Notes: generated by a model not told the origin, from the letters alone. DNA of 10,650 nucleotides from Cephalothrix spiralis (GCA_032353305.1 JAUCNG010397589.1:1-10650), one strand, 5' to 3'. Shown: positions 1-8,615, numbered from the stretch's first letter. Made by a program: numbers and translations.

Positions 1-6
1 CTAACG

Positions 7-69
7 ACACTTTGGTCTAAAACACTTTCGTCTACGGAATTTTCGTAGAACGGAACTTTCGTCTAAAAA
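7..69. repeat. Degenerate 16-bp tandem array at the left edge
   Basis: Four units follow one another with a period of 15-16 bases around a core resembling ACACTTTCGTCTA(CGG): 7-21, 22-37, 38-53 and 54-69. They are imperfect, with TTTCGTCTA exact in two units. The array may continue past the left end of the window. No function is visible. Confidence 0.6.
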
Positions 70-101
70 AAGCAAAATAATCCTAACCTAAAACAAACTT
101 C

Positions 102-118
102 TATATATATATATATAT
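102..118. repeat. (TA)n microsatellite
   Basis: This is an uninterrupted TA dinucleotide run of about eight units. It is a short simple repeat with no visible role. Confidence 0.9.
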
Positions 119-211
119 GGCGTTAGAAAGTAAATTGTTTGATTGCCGTTTAGCTCAATTTACGGTCTTCGCATGCTCAAAACGAAAATCTCTGTATCAG
201 GGGCATGGCGT

Positions 212-410
212 AGTTCTAAAGGGTACTAAGTCCACATTTTTCGAAAACCGTTTTTTGTTTCATAACTTGTATTCGATTCCTCTCTGTATTTTACATATAC
301 TATGTGAAACATTTTCCGAAATTCGTTTTTTATATTGATTTAACGGCCAATTCTTAATGGTACTTACTCCATTTTCCAATTTTTCTAAGTTCTAAAGGGT
401 ACTAAGTCCA
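212..410. repeat. 23-bp direct repeat, two copies 176 bp apart
   Basis: The same 23 bases, containing TCTAAAGGGTACTAAGTCCA, occur at 212-234 and 388-410. Both copies are followed within a few bases by TTTTCGAAAA or a close variant, so the similarity extends slightly beyond the exact match. The sequence between them is AT-rich without a gene. They could be two copies of a dispersed repeat or the ends of a short duplicated segment. Confidence 0.7.
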
Positions 411-1658
411 AATATGTTTTCGAAAAAATTTCAGAGTCAAAATTATTTTTCCAACCGAATTTTATTTTTAATGTCTTATTCTTATTTCTCTCTGATGTTT
501 TAGACATTTTTTTGAAAGAACCACACCATCGAAGTAAAGTTATTAACTGTTAATAAAACATATATGGCATTTGTATTATGGACAGATATAAACACGCCAA
601 AAAATTCAAAACGAGAGACAAAGATTTTTTCGTTTAGAGCATGCGCATATGCACGTTTCTAGAATACCTGCAATCAAACGAATACATTTTAACGCCACTG
701 ATACTATTTATATATATAATATATTCATTTTAGCCTACTAAAGTAGTTCTACTTCACCCTAAATAAATCAACCCATGAATATTTGTGTAATTTGAGCAAG
801 GCTTTAACGAACAACGTGTATCACAATTATTCGTTCTAGCCCATAATCTACGACATCAGATTATGGAAAATCTACTTTCTAAACAACATTATCTAAACGT
901 GAACCTATCGCAATTAAATAACGTGTTCTACATAATTATACCTGTATGTGCCTATATTAATAAAACGTTATTAGCGCGTAATTATGCCTTTTAGCGCTTT
1001 ATTAAAGGGTTAGTTGCTTGAATATTATCATAATCGCAAGCTTTAGGATTAGTTAAAGAATGTTATGAATAAGCATACAAATTTATGATACGAAAGTTAT
1101 GATGAAAAACATCTTTCAGAGTATTTCATGCTTAAAGCTTGAGTCACAAATATCAAGTATAGTAATTATCTGGAAATAATCTGAATCTACTTATAAAAGA
1201 AGCTATAGAATAGCATCTAATAAAGATAGATTTAGCAAAAATTTCGAGTAATCATTCTTTTGATAATTGAAGAACTGCCCGCGAGCACAAACCGAGTCCA
1301 ATGTTACAAGTTGTTTTTCATCCTAAAGACCAGCAAAGAGTCTTAGAGTGTGTAGCAAGAGTCAAAGTGTAGCATGACGATCATAGTGCTGCATCACCAG
1401 AAGCAGAGAGTTGGTAGAGTTCATCAGGCAGACTTTGAATTAAGCAAAAGTTAAACCGAATGACAGTGATTGCTGAACCGAATAAAGCGGAGAAGTTAAC
1501 CGAATGACTAGATGCGCGCTGTAAAGAAAGTTTAGCCTTGAACCAGTTTATCGGCTATGTTGCATATCGTTTTTATTTAGGCCTAGAATAACAGGGAACC
1601 AGTATAGAGGTTAAAAAAACCAAACCTGCCTGTTAGCATGAAAATAGGACTTTGTAAC
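411..1658. other. Gene-free AT-rich stretch
   Basis: I see no supportable exon here. A small perfect hairpin lies at 841-866 (CCATAATCT paired with AGATTATGG, 8-base loop). A less AT-rich patch at about 1265-1560 contains three variants of TTAACCGAATGA/CTGAACCGAATAA, but no open frame beyond about 40 codons that I could find. If the gene model is right, this is intron or downstream sequence of the minus-strand gene. Confidence 0.5.
1572..1577 (-). promoter_or_regulatory. Possible AATAAA polyadenylation hexamer
   Basis: On the minus strand this reads AATAAA, about 330 bases past the stop at 1908 that would be used if the intron after the large exon were retained. A hexamer alone is weak evidence in AT-rich DNA. 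It would matter only if a shorter, intron-retaining transcript exists. Confidence 0.15.
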
Positions 1659-1772
1659 CAGTCTATTGTCCAATCTAGTTATATTGTTTTTTGTCCTATA
1701 CTGCATGGTTTCTTGTTTTTCCAGGCCTGATATGCAGCATGATCGATAGACTGGGAATTAGGACTTGTTCTA
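1659..1772. mobile_element. Possible small terminal-inverted-repeat element
   Basis: CCAGTCTAT at 1659-1667 is mirrored by ATAGACTGG at 1747-1755. The right end is followed by ATTAGGACTTGTTCTA (1757-1772), which recurs exactly at 7673-7688 after the right arm of another inverted-repeat element whose terminus is similar (CGATACATTGG versus CGATAGACTGG). That makes the two loci likely members of one family. The left arm matches only over nine bases, so the boundaries are uncertain. Confidence 0.4.
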
Positions 1773-1975
1773 GGTTAAGAAAGAAGTTACCGCGTATAAA
1801 ATATTTTTAGCATTTAAGAGCAAAAGACTTATTTTAGATATATTAAACATATTTAGGAGAGTATATGTATATGTATACTACTCAGAAACTAAACTATCTA
1901 ACAATATTTAGAGATGAAACAGATGGACTTCGAGAGATTGAGAATACACCAAGATATTTGCACAACATAGATATG

Positions 1976-1984
1976 TCTTACCCA
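1976..1984 (-). other. Splice donor of the large exon
   Basis: On the minus strand the sequence reads ATGG|GTAAGA, a match to the animal donor consensus. The last exon base is 1982 and the intron starts at 1981. It interrupts codon 650 after its first base (phase 1). The residues encoded beyond it (KTYLCCANIL and on to a stop at 1908) differ in character from the Ser/Lys-rich protein before it, which supports an exon end here. The next exon should lie at lower coordinates, but I could not pick one out in 1-1900. Confidence 0.8.
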
Positions 1985-3929
1985 TGAGTGAGCTATAATC
2001 ATTTTGTTTCCTTATATCGGAGAAACTTGATTTCCCGCTTCGTGCGGAGACTGGGGAACTTCTGCTACTATCTGTAGACTTCCCATCTGGGGCTTTACGA
2101 GGTCCCAGTGACGACTTGCCACTTGTATCACGGAGGTCTGGCACAGAATCGAAAGTAGTATCACATGAGAGTCCGTCAGGGCCCGCGTCGGATGCGTCCA
2201 TCAACATGGCGTCATTTAAACTTTTACGATTCTCTTCCTTATGTTTACTTCGGCGTTTATTTCTCTTTTGACTGCCGCCATCTTTTCTTGTAATGATATA
2301 GTCTTTTACTTTATTCCATGCCTTTTTGCCCTTTTTAGCCTCGCTTTTCTCACTTCCGGTTTCTGCAGCTGAAACGTCATGCAGTCGACGTAGAACTGGA
2401 GTTGAAGGACGTTTAACTAACTCGACGTCCTCCAGCGCCAGTGAGCGTAACGTTGGACTCGATTTGCGGCGTGGTAGTGTAGGAGTGGATTGATCGTCAT
2501 CACCTATGGCTAAATCGTAACGATTATCCTTTTCTTCAAACCACAGCTTTCCGTGATTGGTTGGAGTAGAGCAATCCTGTCTATCAGGTGGTCCCATCCA
2601 AATTCCACCATAATCATCGGCATAGACACCGGTTTGTTCACTTTGACTACTGGACGGACTTGGGGAAGATGGTTCAACTGATGTTGCCTTGATGTGCCTT
2701 TCTGTTGATTTGGCTCTCCCTCCGGGTTCAAATGTAGGAGTTGAACCTCTTCCCCGGTCTCCTCTCCTCTGACTAGATAATTCTGGAATATGGAGAGACT
2801 GGTCCCCTTTCTTACCTTTACCAAAAACTTTCTTCACAGTCTGTCTCGTTACTTTGAATGATTTTTTGAATTTATCGGCGTATTTTGTCGGACTAACTCC
2901 TTGACGATTCCTCCGCTCGGCATCGACAGAATCATCAACAGATCCAACAGATAGACTCCTCTGAACAGGTGGGTAAGGGCCCATCACTAGATCCTTTTTA
3001 AACACGTCCCCCTCTTCCTCATCTGAACTCATCTGAAGAGCGCTATCACTCTGATTCTTTGGTATCAGAATGACCTCTTTAGATTCTATCACTTTATTTT
3101 CAGATTCTATCACTTTATTCATAAGAGATTCATTTTGTGCCTTAAGGATATTTCGCGTGTCATCGAGGTAGTTGCACTTTTTCTTCAATTTCATATTTTC
3201 ATCACGGAGTCCTGCTAATTGTTGCATTAACCGACACAGATTGTCTAAATGGTCTAAACCAACAGTTAGACCGTGTCTCGGCGCAGATTGTGTGCGTCGG
3301 TCTACTGGAGATCGAGGAGCTGCACCTGGAGGTTGCATGGCTGCAATCTGTCCTTCAGGACCTAGAAGATCACGTATTGCTTCATCGATTGATTTTTTTG
3401 GTCCTATGCCCTCCGACGTTGATCTGTTCTGCCGACGTCGGCGGTCTGACGTTCGCGAGCGACTAAAACTGGAATTAGGAGTTGTTCTGCTTATTTCAGA
3501 GGTAACTGTGCTTGTTGTTGAAGTTGTTGTACTTGTTGTGCTGGTTGTGCTAGCTCTTCTTTCCTTTTCATCTTGAGAAGTTTTCTTCCGTCGTTGTGGT
3601 TCTGAACCAACCGTCGCACGCCTTGGAATCGCCGGTTCAGCATCTTCAGGACGTTTTGAACCAACCGTGGCTCGACGTGGAATGGACGGTTGCCCTTCAG
3701 GGTTACCTTCGGGTAGTTTGTGTATCGATGTTACTTCGGCAACTTTGGCCAAAGCTCCTGAAAGTGATCCAGCATCACTTATTTTTTTCTTAGCATCATT
3801 TGTGGGTTTTCCTTGAGATGTTTTCCTTAGCGCTTCATCATCATCACTCATGTAGAAGAAGACTTGTTTTTCGTAATCCTCTTCAGACCTACGGGCCTCC
3901 TCGTAATCATCGGTAGGGGTGGTCGCCAT
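1982..3929 (-). CDS. Large coding exon of an uncharacterised coiled-coil, disordered basic protein (partial gene)
   Basis: I do not recognise the family. The exon encodes 649 residues plus the first base of codon 650. Visible parts are: an acidic start (residues 7-33); IPRRATVGS twice (83-91, 101-109); an Arg/Lys patch (112-125); a Ser/Thr tract (127-144); an Arg/Ser stretch (156-172); a coiled coil (about 222-286); an acidic SSDEEEGD (301-308); a basic block with KFKKSFKV and KKVFGKGKKG (about 345-375); Pro/Ser-rich linkers with SP/TP sites; a second basic block with KKAWNKVKDYIITRK (535-549) running to about 566; and a Ser-rich end. There are no catalytic motifs, signal peptide or membrane segments. 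A scaffold or cytoskeletal/nuclear adaptor is only an inference. ATG at 3929 follows 12 leader bases (AAGATGG, strong Kozak). The frame stays open back to the splice acceptor, so an upstream start in an earlier exon is possible. Reading through the donor at 1981 would add about 23 residues and stop at 1908; splicing is more likely. Confidence 0.85.
3072..3266 (-). other. Coiled-coil segment within the CDS (residues about 222-286)
   Basis: Residues from LDHLDNLCRLM to NKVIESK show Leu/Ile/Val/Met at heptad spacing with many charged residues between, as expected for a dimerising coiled coil. Its end contains two consecutive copies of the heptad NKVIESE/K. It is the only obviously ordered region of the exon, so it is the best candidate for a self-association or partner-binding surface. 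This is judged by eye, not by a prediction program. Confidence 0.65.
3081..3119 (-). repeat. 21-bp in-frame tandem duplication encoding a repeated heptad
   Basis: An identical 18-base string occurs at 3081-3098 and 3102-3119, with a period of 21 bases. It encodes NKVIESE followed by NKVIESK. The nucleotide identity suggests a recent tandem duplication. Its length of exactly seven codons keeps both the reading frame and the heptad register. Confidence 0.85.
3498..3551 (-). repeat. Low-complexity Ser/Thr tract in the CDS
   Basis: Eighteen consecutive codons (residues 127-144) encode only Ser and Thr with a single Val. The DNA is a degenerate ACA/ACT/AGC trinucleotide pattern. Such tracts are usually disordered and length-variable. 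It lies between an Arg/Lys patch and the Arg/Ser-rich segment. Confidence 0.8.
3604..3683 (-). repeat. 54-bp spaced duplication encoding IPRRATVGS twice
   Basis: The protein has P(S/A)IPRRATVGS at residues 81-91 and 99-109, a period of 18 residues. GAACCAACCGT recurs on the plus strand at 3604 and 3658, 54 bases apart. Synonymous differences elsewhere indicate an older duplication than the heptad repeat. RRAT fits the Arg-Arg-X-Ser/Thr pattern of basophilic kinases such as PKA, so the two copies could be paired phosphorylation sites. That reading is inference. Confidence 0.7.
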
Positions 3930-3941
3930 CTTAGTTAAGAC

Positions 3942-3960
3942 CTGAAAAGTGAAAAATATT
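3942..3960 (-). other. Splice acceptor upstream of the large exon
   Basis: On the minus strand the sequence reads AATATTTTTCACTTTTCAG|GTCTT, a pyrimidine-rich tract ending in CAG. The exon therefore begins at 3941 and has 12 bases before the ATG. This implies at least one more upstream exon, probably 5' untranslated, at higher coordinates. I could not identify it. Confidence 0.75.
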
Positions 3961-4033
3961 ACTTAAAATAAGAGTTGAACGTGGTGCGATTTATCGAGGG
4001 TTCTGATGGGCCCTGCTGTCCCCACCAATTATA

Positions 4034-4258
4034 GAGCCTGTCCTGGAATGAGAGGTAGCCGTCGCGCTCGTCGCAACTTTGAGAAACTTGGTCGTCGCAT
4101 CGTCGCCTCTGCCAATTTTTTTCGTACACAAATACGATTCTCGTCGATTTCGTCGCATTTTTGCGGTCGCTGAAGATTCATCCCGTCGCGAAAAAGTCCC
4201 CAAAATGAGCCTCGTCGCGTTTGTCGCCAATTCGTCGCTTCCAACATTCCAGGGCCTC
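4034..4258. mobile_element. hAT-like miniature inverted-repeat element in the upstream intron
   Basis: The left end reads inward GAGCCTGTCCTGGAATG and the right end reads inward GAGGCCCTGGAATG, an imperfect inverted repeat. ATTATA flanks both sides (4028-4033 and 4259-4264), the core of a possible 8-bp target duplication. The interior carries ten copies of GTCGC, mostly as CGTCGC, in one orientation, unlike the surrounding AT-rich DNA. Ends with CCTG/CAGG, 8-bp duplications and repeated subterminal motifs are typical of hAT elements. At 225 bp it has no transposase. The 89-codon minus-strand frame across it is a by-product of the GCGACGA repeats. Confidence 0.55.
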
Positions 4259-4264
4259 ATTATA

Positions 4265-5592
4265 CCGTCAAAGTCAGAAGTACATTTAATTTCCTCCTAA
4301 CCCCGGCCCTTTTTTCTCCCTTCCGCCCTGCAGTTCTTGTCGAAGCTATCTGCTCAGACCATGCACTCTCTTACAAAATTTATCAAGAATATTTGAACCT
4401 GGCGTATTTGTACAGCCAAAAGTCATATGAAGTATCATGCAGGCCCCTACAGGCTAGATTTTTTCATCCCAAAAGAGCTTATTTCCTCTGTTGGGTTTTC
4501 TTCTTCTTTACTCTCTTTTCATCCGGTTCACAATTAATTAGTCTTATTATTTCTATTAACTATCTCCTTTGTTCCTCAAATCGTCTCAGATATTGTATGA
4601 ACTCTTTATGGCACTTTAATTAATAGATCAAATGATTGTTAAACCTTAAAGGTTTCTGGTTTTCTTTCAGTTACATTAGTTAATAGACTATGCAGAGCTT
4701 TGCAATTGGCTCCAAGATCCTCAAAGTAAAACTGAAAAAGGACTGGCTGTTATAAGGAAAATTCATCTTTATATTTCTTTAAACTAAGACGTTCTAGAGT
4801 TTTGATTATTAATTATTTGTGCACAGCACGTCAGTTTTGTAATACGGTTTCTCATTAGCTTAACAAATAATCGAAAAGGGACAAATGACAAAATATAGCT
4901 ATATAGACGTACGCGAAGATATGAAAAACGTAGAGAGATCAATAATTTTGGATACTATAGAGTGGGGTTATAAAAAGCAAACTTATGATTATGATAAAGA
5001 AAATGGCCGACTTTCATCGAATCTTCATTTCGTTGAAATATGATAAAAGCATTATATAGAAGTAATTAAAATGACGAAAATGAAACAAACATCAACATAT
5101 TGATGATCAGAATTCGCAATTGGTCATACCGCAAAACCGCAAAAGAGAATTCAGTTATAAAATCAATTAAGACTTTCTTATTTATTGCAAATTACAGGAA
5201 AAATTTGTAATTTTTCTCAACATTTATTTTCTGAATCTGTAAATACTAGGAAATTGGGTGCATGGCAATTCTTGATATGGAAATATTTACCGAACTATTT
5301 TTGGATTTATTCTTTCGCATAAATTTCTCTGACCAAACTTCCCAGGAACTTCGGTAAACAACAGGTGTTAGGTACAGTAAGTTATATCAGAGAACTTTTG
5401 CTTCAAACTGGAAACCACTTTCGTAACCACCCATCGACGTGAAAATACCGTAACCTTGACTTGTAGCTTTCTATGATTATGAAGTATAACTTTATAGACT
5501 TAGCTTTCTCGAAGCTTTTCTGTCAGGAAATAACATAAAGAAATGCTAGGAAATAATTATGATGAATTTTTGAAATAATATATTTTCACCTT
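4265..5592. other. Gene-free AT-rich stretch
   Basis: This region contains no supportable exon, RNA gene or strong repeat. Open frames are short and of random composition. If the first exon of the minus-strand gene lies at higher coordinates, this stretch is intron. Confidence 0.5.
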
Positions 5593-5720
5593 GAAGATTC
5601 TAATCCGACATAGCCTACACCGGTAATGTCATTTTATCATAGGTTTTCTTGATATTATCGAAGATTCTAATCTGACATACACCGGTAATGATATTAATCA
5701 TTGGTTTTCTTGATATTATC
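5593..5720. repeat. Diverged tandem duplication, two units of 67 and 61 bp
   Basis: Unit one (5593-5659) and unit two (5660-5720) both start with GAAGATTCTAATC, contain ACACCGGTAATG, and end with GGTTTTCTTGATATTATC. They differ by a few substitutions and one 6-base length change. The units abut exactly, so this is a local tandem duplication. Confidence 0.85.
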
Positions 5721-7020
5721 GAATACCAAAGGCAGGAAAAGGAGGTAACTGAAAAGTCATACCAGCCGGCGCCGAGTAGAGCGTGCGATATTGTAACGTC
5801 CGAAACATCGGCCCGCTCAACAAGTTAGCCGGCAATATCGTCGAAGGCAGCCTTGAATTTACTAGTTATACCCTATATGTAATGATCTAACCACCGATAG
5901 TGATTATTAAATTCTCTGGTCGCATGGGCGCAACGTTGTTTTTTCTTAAAACCAGTGTATTTTACTGGAGTAAGAATTTACAAACCAGGTATTCGAATTT
6001 TAGAGCGATGGAAAATAGCATTCTCTTGATTTATAATGGGATTTAGGCTGGGGAAAATGAAAAAAGAGGTTTTTCGGAGCATCATCTTAGCTCACTTTGT
6101 TATAAACCGATCTGCACCAAATTTGTAATCAAGAGAGAAGACATGCATGATATTTTGGGTGTATTTTTTGCAACTATTGAAATATTCATAATTGAGTCTC
6201 AGTATGACGTCATCTGACTGTTATTCATTTTATTTGGACACACTGTATATCCAATGTATTTTTGAAAGGGGTCGAGCAACTACCTTTTTATACTATAATC
6301 TGTTAATATTATATTTTCGCACTATGTGGTGATGATAAAGTTCTGAAAGAATAACGGGAATGTTGCCTCCGGATAACCTTTGATGACAATATACTGTGTG
6401 TCTCATGTTCATCATTGACCATGTGTAACGCAAAGTTATGATCGCAAAGGCACAAAAAACTTCAAGTCCGAAGTCCAAGTCTTAATTTTCTGTCATCTAA
6501 TAAAAATATATTTAAATAAAAATTTAAAGACATTTTGTATTTGTTAATTACACGGTCCGACGAGTGAAATTAAATAGAAAGCAAGAAAAATATGTTTATT
6601 GCAATTATATCTTTTTCGGGTTCGGGTCCGATCCCGGTCCGGTCAGACTATCGAAGTTCATGTTGATTATACTATCAAAATCTAAAAATTGTACGTCACT
6701 AATTCAAAAATCTCCAAATCCACGACAGTTTGCAAACGGACTTTTGGGGAAGATAGTTCCTGAAACACGATACATTGTTTACTTTAGGTCCATAACCTAT
6801 GTTATTGGTGCTCATTCAATTACTAATGACAAAGTAGAAAGGGAACTAACATTCATTTCTGACAACCTATAATTTATTGGAACAACAGAAAGCAAATTTT
6901 ATTGCGACTGGTTATTTTAAGGATGAAATATCATTCCGAACGAAGCTTTTGTTAAAATTGAAAAACATTAACAATTCGTATTCTTTACCAACACATGACC
7001 CTTCTAAGTAGGTGAAACAA
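5721..7020. other. Gene-free stretch with a lone transposon end and GC-richer patches
   Basis: No exon can be supported. GC-richer patches lie at about 5760-5850 and 6617-6650 (TTCGGGTCCGATCCCGGTCC) in otherwise AT-rich DNA. A mariner-like terminus is annotated separately at 6236-6249. The 102-codon plus-strand frame at 6564-6872 has no recognisable motif and an AT-driven composition, so I did not call it. Confidence 0.45.
6204..6249 (-). mobile_element. Solo mariner-like terminus with an internal palindrome
   Basis: On the minus strand, ACAGTGTGTCCAAATAAAAT starts next to a TA dinucleotide, resembling the ends of Tc1/mariner elements and their miniature derivatives. I found no matching opposite end. 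CCAGTGTATTTTACTGG near 5954 is only loosely similar. About 25 bases inside lies ATGACGTCAT (6204-6213), a perfect 10-base palindrome. This is probably a truncated miniature element extending left into about 5950-6200. Confidence 0.35.
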
Positions 7021-7179
7021 GAGGGGGTCAATGCCTCTTATCGTAAACGGAAAATGAAAAATGTTCTTTAAAAATTTGCTATCGGAAACGGAAAACTCGA
7101 GAAAAATTGCTATCGGAAACGAAAATAGGCTCAAAATTTTATCGGATATCGGAAATCACACAAAGGCATTGACCCCCTC
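7021..7179. mobile_element. Short inverted-repeat element with internal tandem repeats
   Basis: GAGGGGGTCAATGCCT at 7021-7036 is perfectly mirrored by AGGCATTGACCCCCTC at 7164-7179. Between them are four degenerate units of roughly 30-40 bases, each beginning near TATCGTAAACGG or TATCGGAAACG. A 159-bp unit with perfect 16-bp inverted ends and a repetitive core suggests a miniature transposon. I see no clear target-site duplication. A frame opening at 7061 is an artefact of the repeats. Confidence 0.5.
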
Positions 7180-7458
7180 AAACGAAACCTATAAGCTTGT
7201 AAGCTACGTACTCTATAATTATACGCACGCGCATTACAGTTACGTAGGTAACGAACGTTTGTTCCGCGTACTGAATGAGTCATGAATTAATTAGCAAAGA
7301 AATTCCTATAACGTATGCCTAGAAAGCGTAAGCGTACGCGTTGTTGAGACTTGACCCATTCGGCGCGCCATACAGTTGGGACCAATGTGCTACAGGAACG
7401 AGAGTGTTTTAAGTCTAAAGCTCTCAAAGCTCTTGAATTACACTAGCCTATATATAGC

Positions 7459-7688
7459 TAGAACTGTATAGTCTTAAAAAACCAGTGTATCGGACCTCTG
7501 CCATATTAGACCTATAGTATATCACGGCACATCGCGCCAAATATTTTTTAATTCTTTCAACTGATTTATAATTCTAAAATTTGTCAAGAATATTTAAACA
7601 AGATGGCGCGATATCCTTTACTGGTGCCGCGATATACTAGGCCTAATATGGCAAAGGTCCGATACATTGGTTATTAGGACTTGTTCTA
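7459..7688. mobile_element. Fold-back (palindromic) miniature element
   Basis: The left arm, running from about TAGAACTGTA through ACCAGTGTATCGGACC and ATATTAGACCTA to CGGCAC (7530), is mirrored by the right arm GTGCCGCGATATACTAGG through GGTCCGATACATTGG to TTAGGACTTGTTCTA (7624-7688). Pairing continues inward through ATCGCGCCA / TGGCGCGAT, leaving a short AT-rich centre. Almost the whole unit can fold on itself. Its right end matches 1757-1772. It has no coding capacity. Confidence 0.7.
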
Positions 7689-8136
7689 TTCTAGAATTTC
7701 ACATGAGGGGATTGTCCTCTGTAAAATGATATTAGTGACATTAGTCTAGACCTATTTTGGGCACAACTTTCCATTTTCCCTTACAGATTCTTTTTAGTAC
7801 ACCGCTTCTTGCCGCTTCAGAACGCCTGAAGAGAATAATACCTTTGAAGTGGGTGATAACCAATTACGACTGTGATTTTTGTCTTAGTTTGATCTTACAG
7901 AAGCTGCTTCAAAAAATAGCTGATTTAACGTATTTTTAGACAATGAGCCTAATCGGATATCCGATATTAACATACAGTTTGTCACGAGGTCAGGAGCGAG
8001 GTAAACATGACAAACATTGAAACATGCTCCTATTTATCCAAAACAAATTGCAACGAGGCAGTTTTTGGCATACATGTATATAAATTCAAGAATTGTTGAA
8101 GCTTTTACAAAAAGTCCATTGTATTCCATGCACATA

Positions 8137-8613
8137 GTGTATTCATTTTTAAGGTGATATATGGTCATATATATATAGTAATTAAAAATGACCCAGTGCT
8201 TTATCGGTATTGTCGAACAGCTGTTTGGTTTTATAGTAAAAATAAATCATGTTATTTTTGGAAAATCTATCAATTTGGGGTATTTCAAAAAAATGTTTTA
8301 GATTCTTTTAGATTTAATTTTCTGAATAGAACGCATTTTAAATTATTTTTCTGCGATAAGAACTGATTTGGGGTATAATCTGTCTGAATGTCCTTTTTTA
8401 CTGCAAATGTATCATTTTCGGTTAAACTTATCGCGGAAAAAAATAATCTAAAAGGCGTTATATCTAATAGAATCTAAAACTTCTTAAATTTTTAAAAATA
8501 CGATATCGTTTTACTATGAAACCAAATAGCTGTCGGTCAATCACATGATCGTTAGACTATACCGATAAAGCACTGGGCCATTTTAACAATTATCAACTTA
8601 GAAATGAATACAC
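8137..8613. mobile_element. Long fold-back MITE with TA flanks
   Basis: The left arm (8137-8360) begins GTGTATTCATTT and includes CCCAGTGCTTTATCGGTAT, CAGCTGTTTGGTTT and CTGCGATAAG. The right arm (8427-8613) is its imperfect reverse complement, ending AAATGAATACAC. The loop is about 66 bases and the left arm is longer through small insertions. TA lies immediately outside both ends (8135-8136 and 8614-8615), as expected for Tc1/mariner-type insertion. No transposase is present, so it would be non-autonomous. The 70-codon frame at 8154-8366 lies inside the arm and is not a gene. Confidence 0.7.
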
Positions 8614-8615
8614 TA

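Noticed and set aside
1260-1560. Less AT-rich patch as a possible downstream exon of the minus-strand gene
   Set aside because: The one minus-strand acceptor I tested (near 1321) leads to a stop codon in the required phase, and no other good exon was found by eye.
2510-2824. Second open frame of 104 codons on the minus strand inside the large exon
   Set aside because: It lies in another frame of the clear coding exon and is explained by the base composition of that exon.
3172-3576. 134-codon plus-strand open frame opposite the exon
   Set aside because: It is antisense to the coding exon. Its Val/Leu-rich end is just the complement of the Ser/Thr tract.
3991-4260. 89-codon minus-strand open frame upstream of the exon
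   Set aside because: It spans the CGTCGC-rich inverted-repeat element and extends a few bases past it. The Arg/Ala/Thr content comes from the repeat, and no splice donor was evident that would join it to the exon.
6204-6213. TGACGTCA palindrome as a CRE-type regulatory site (also at 9680-9687)
   Set aside because: Both copies lie in transposon-like sequence far from any recognised promoter, and an 8-base match is weak evidence.
6617-6650. GC-rich TTCGGGTCCGATCCCGGTCC patch as a possible RNA gene or promoter
   Set aside because: It is short and isolated, with no folding partner or neighbouring gene to support a function.
6564-6872. 102-codon plus-strand open frame
   Set aside because: It has no recognisable motif and its composition is driven by base content. 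A frame of this length is expected by chance in a window of this size and AT content.
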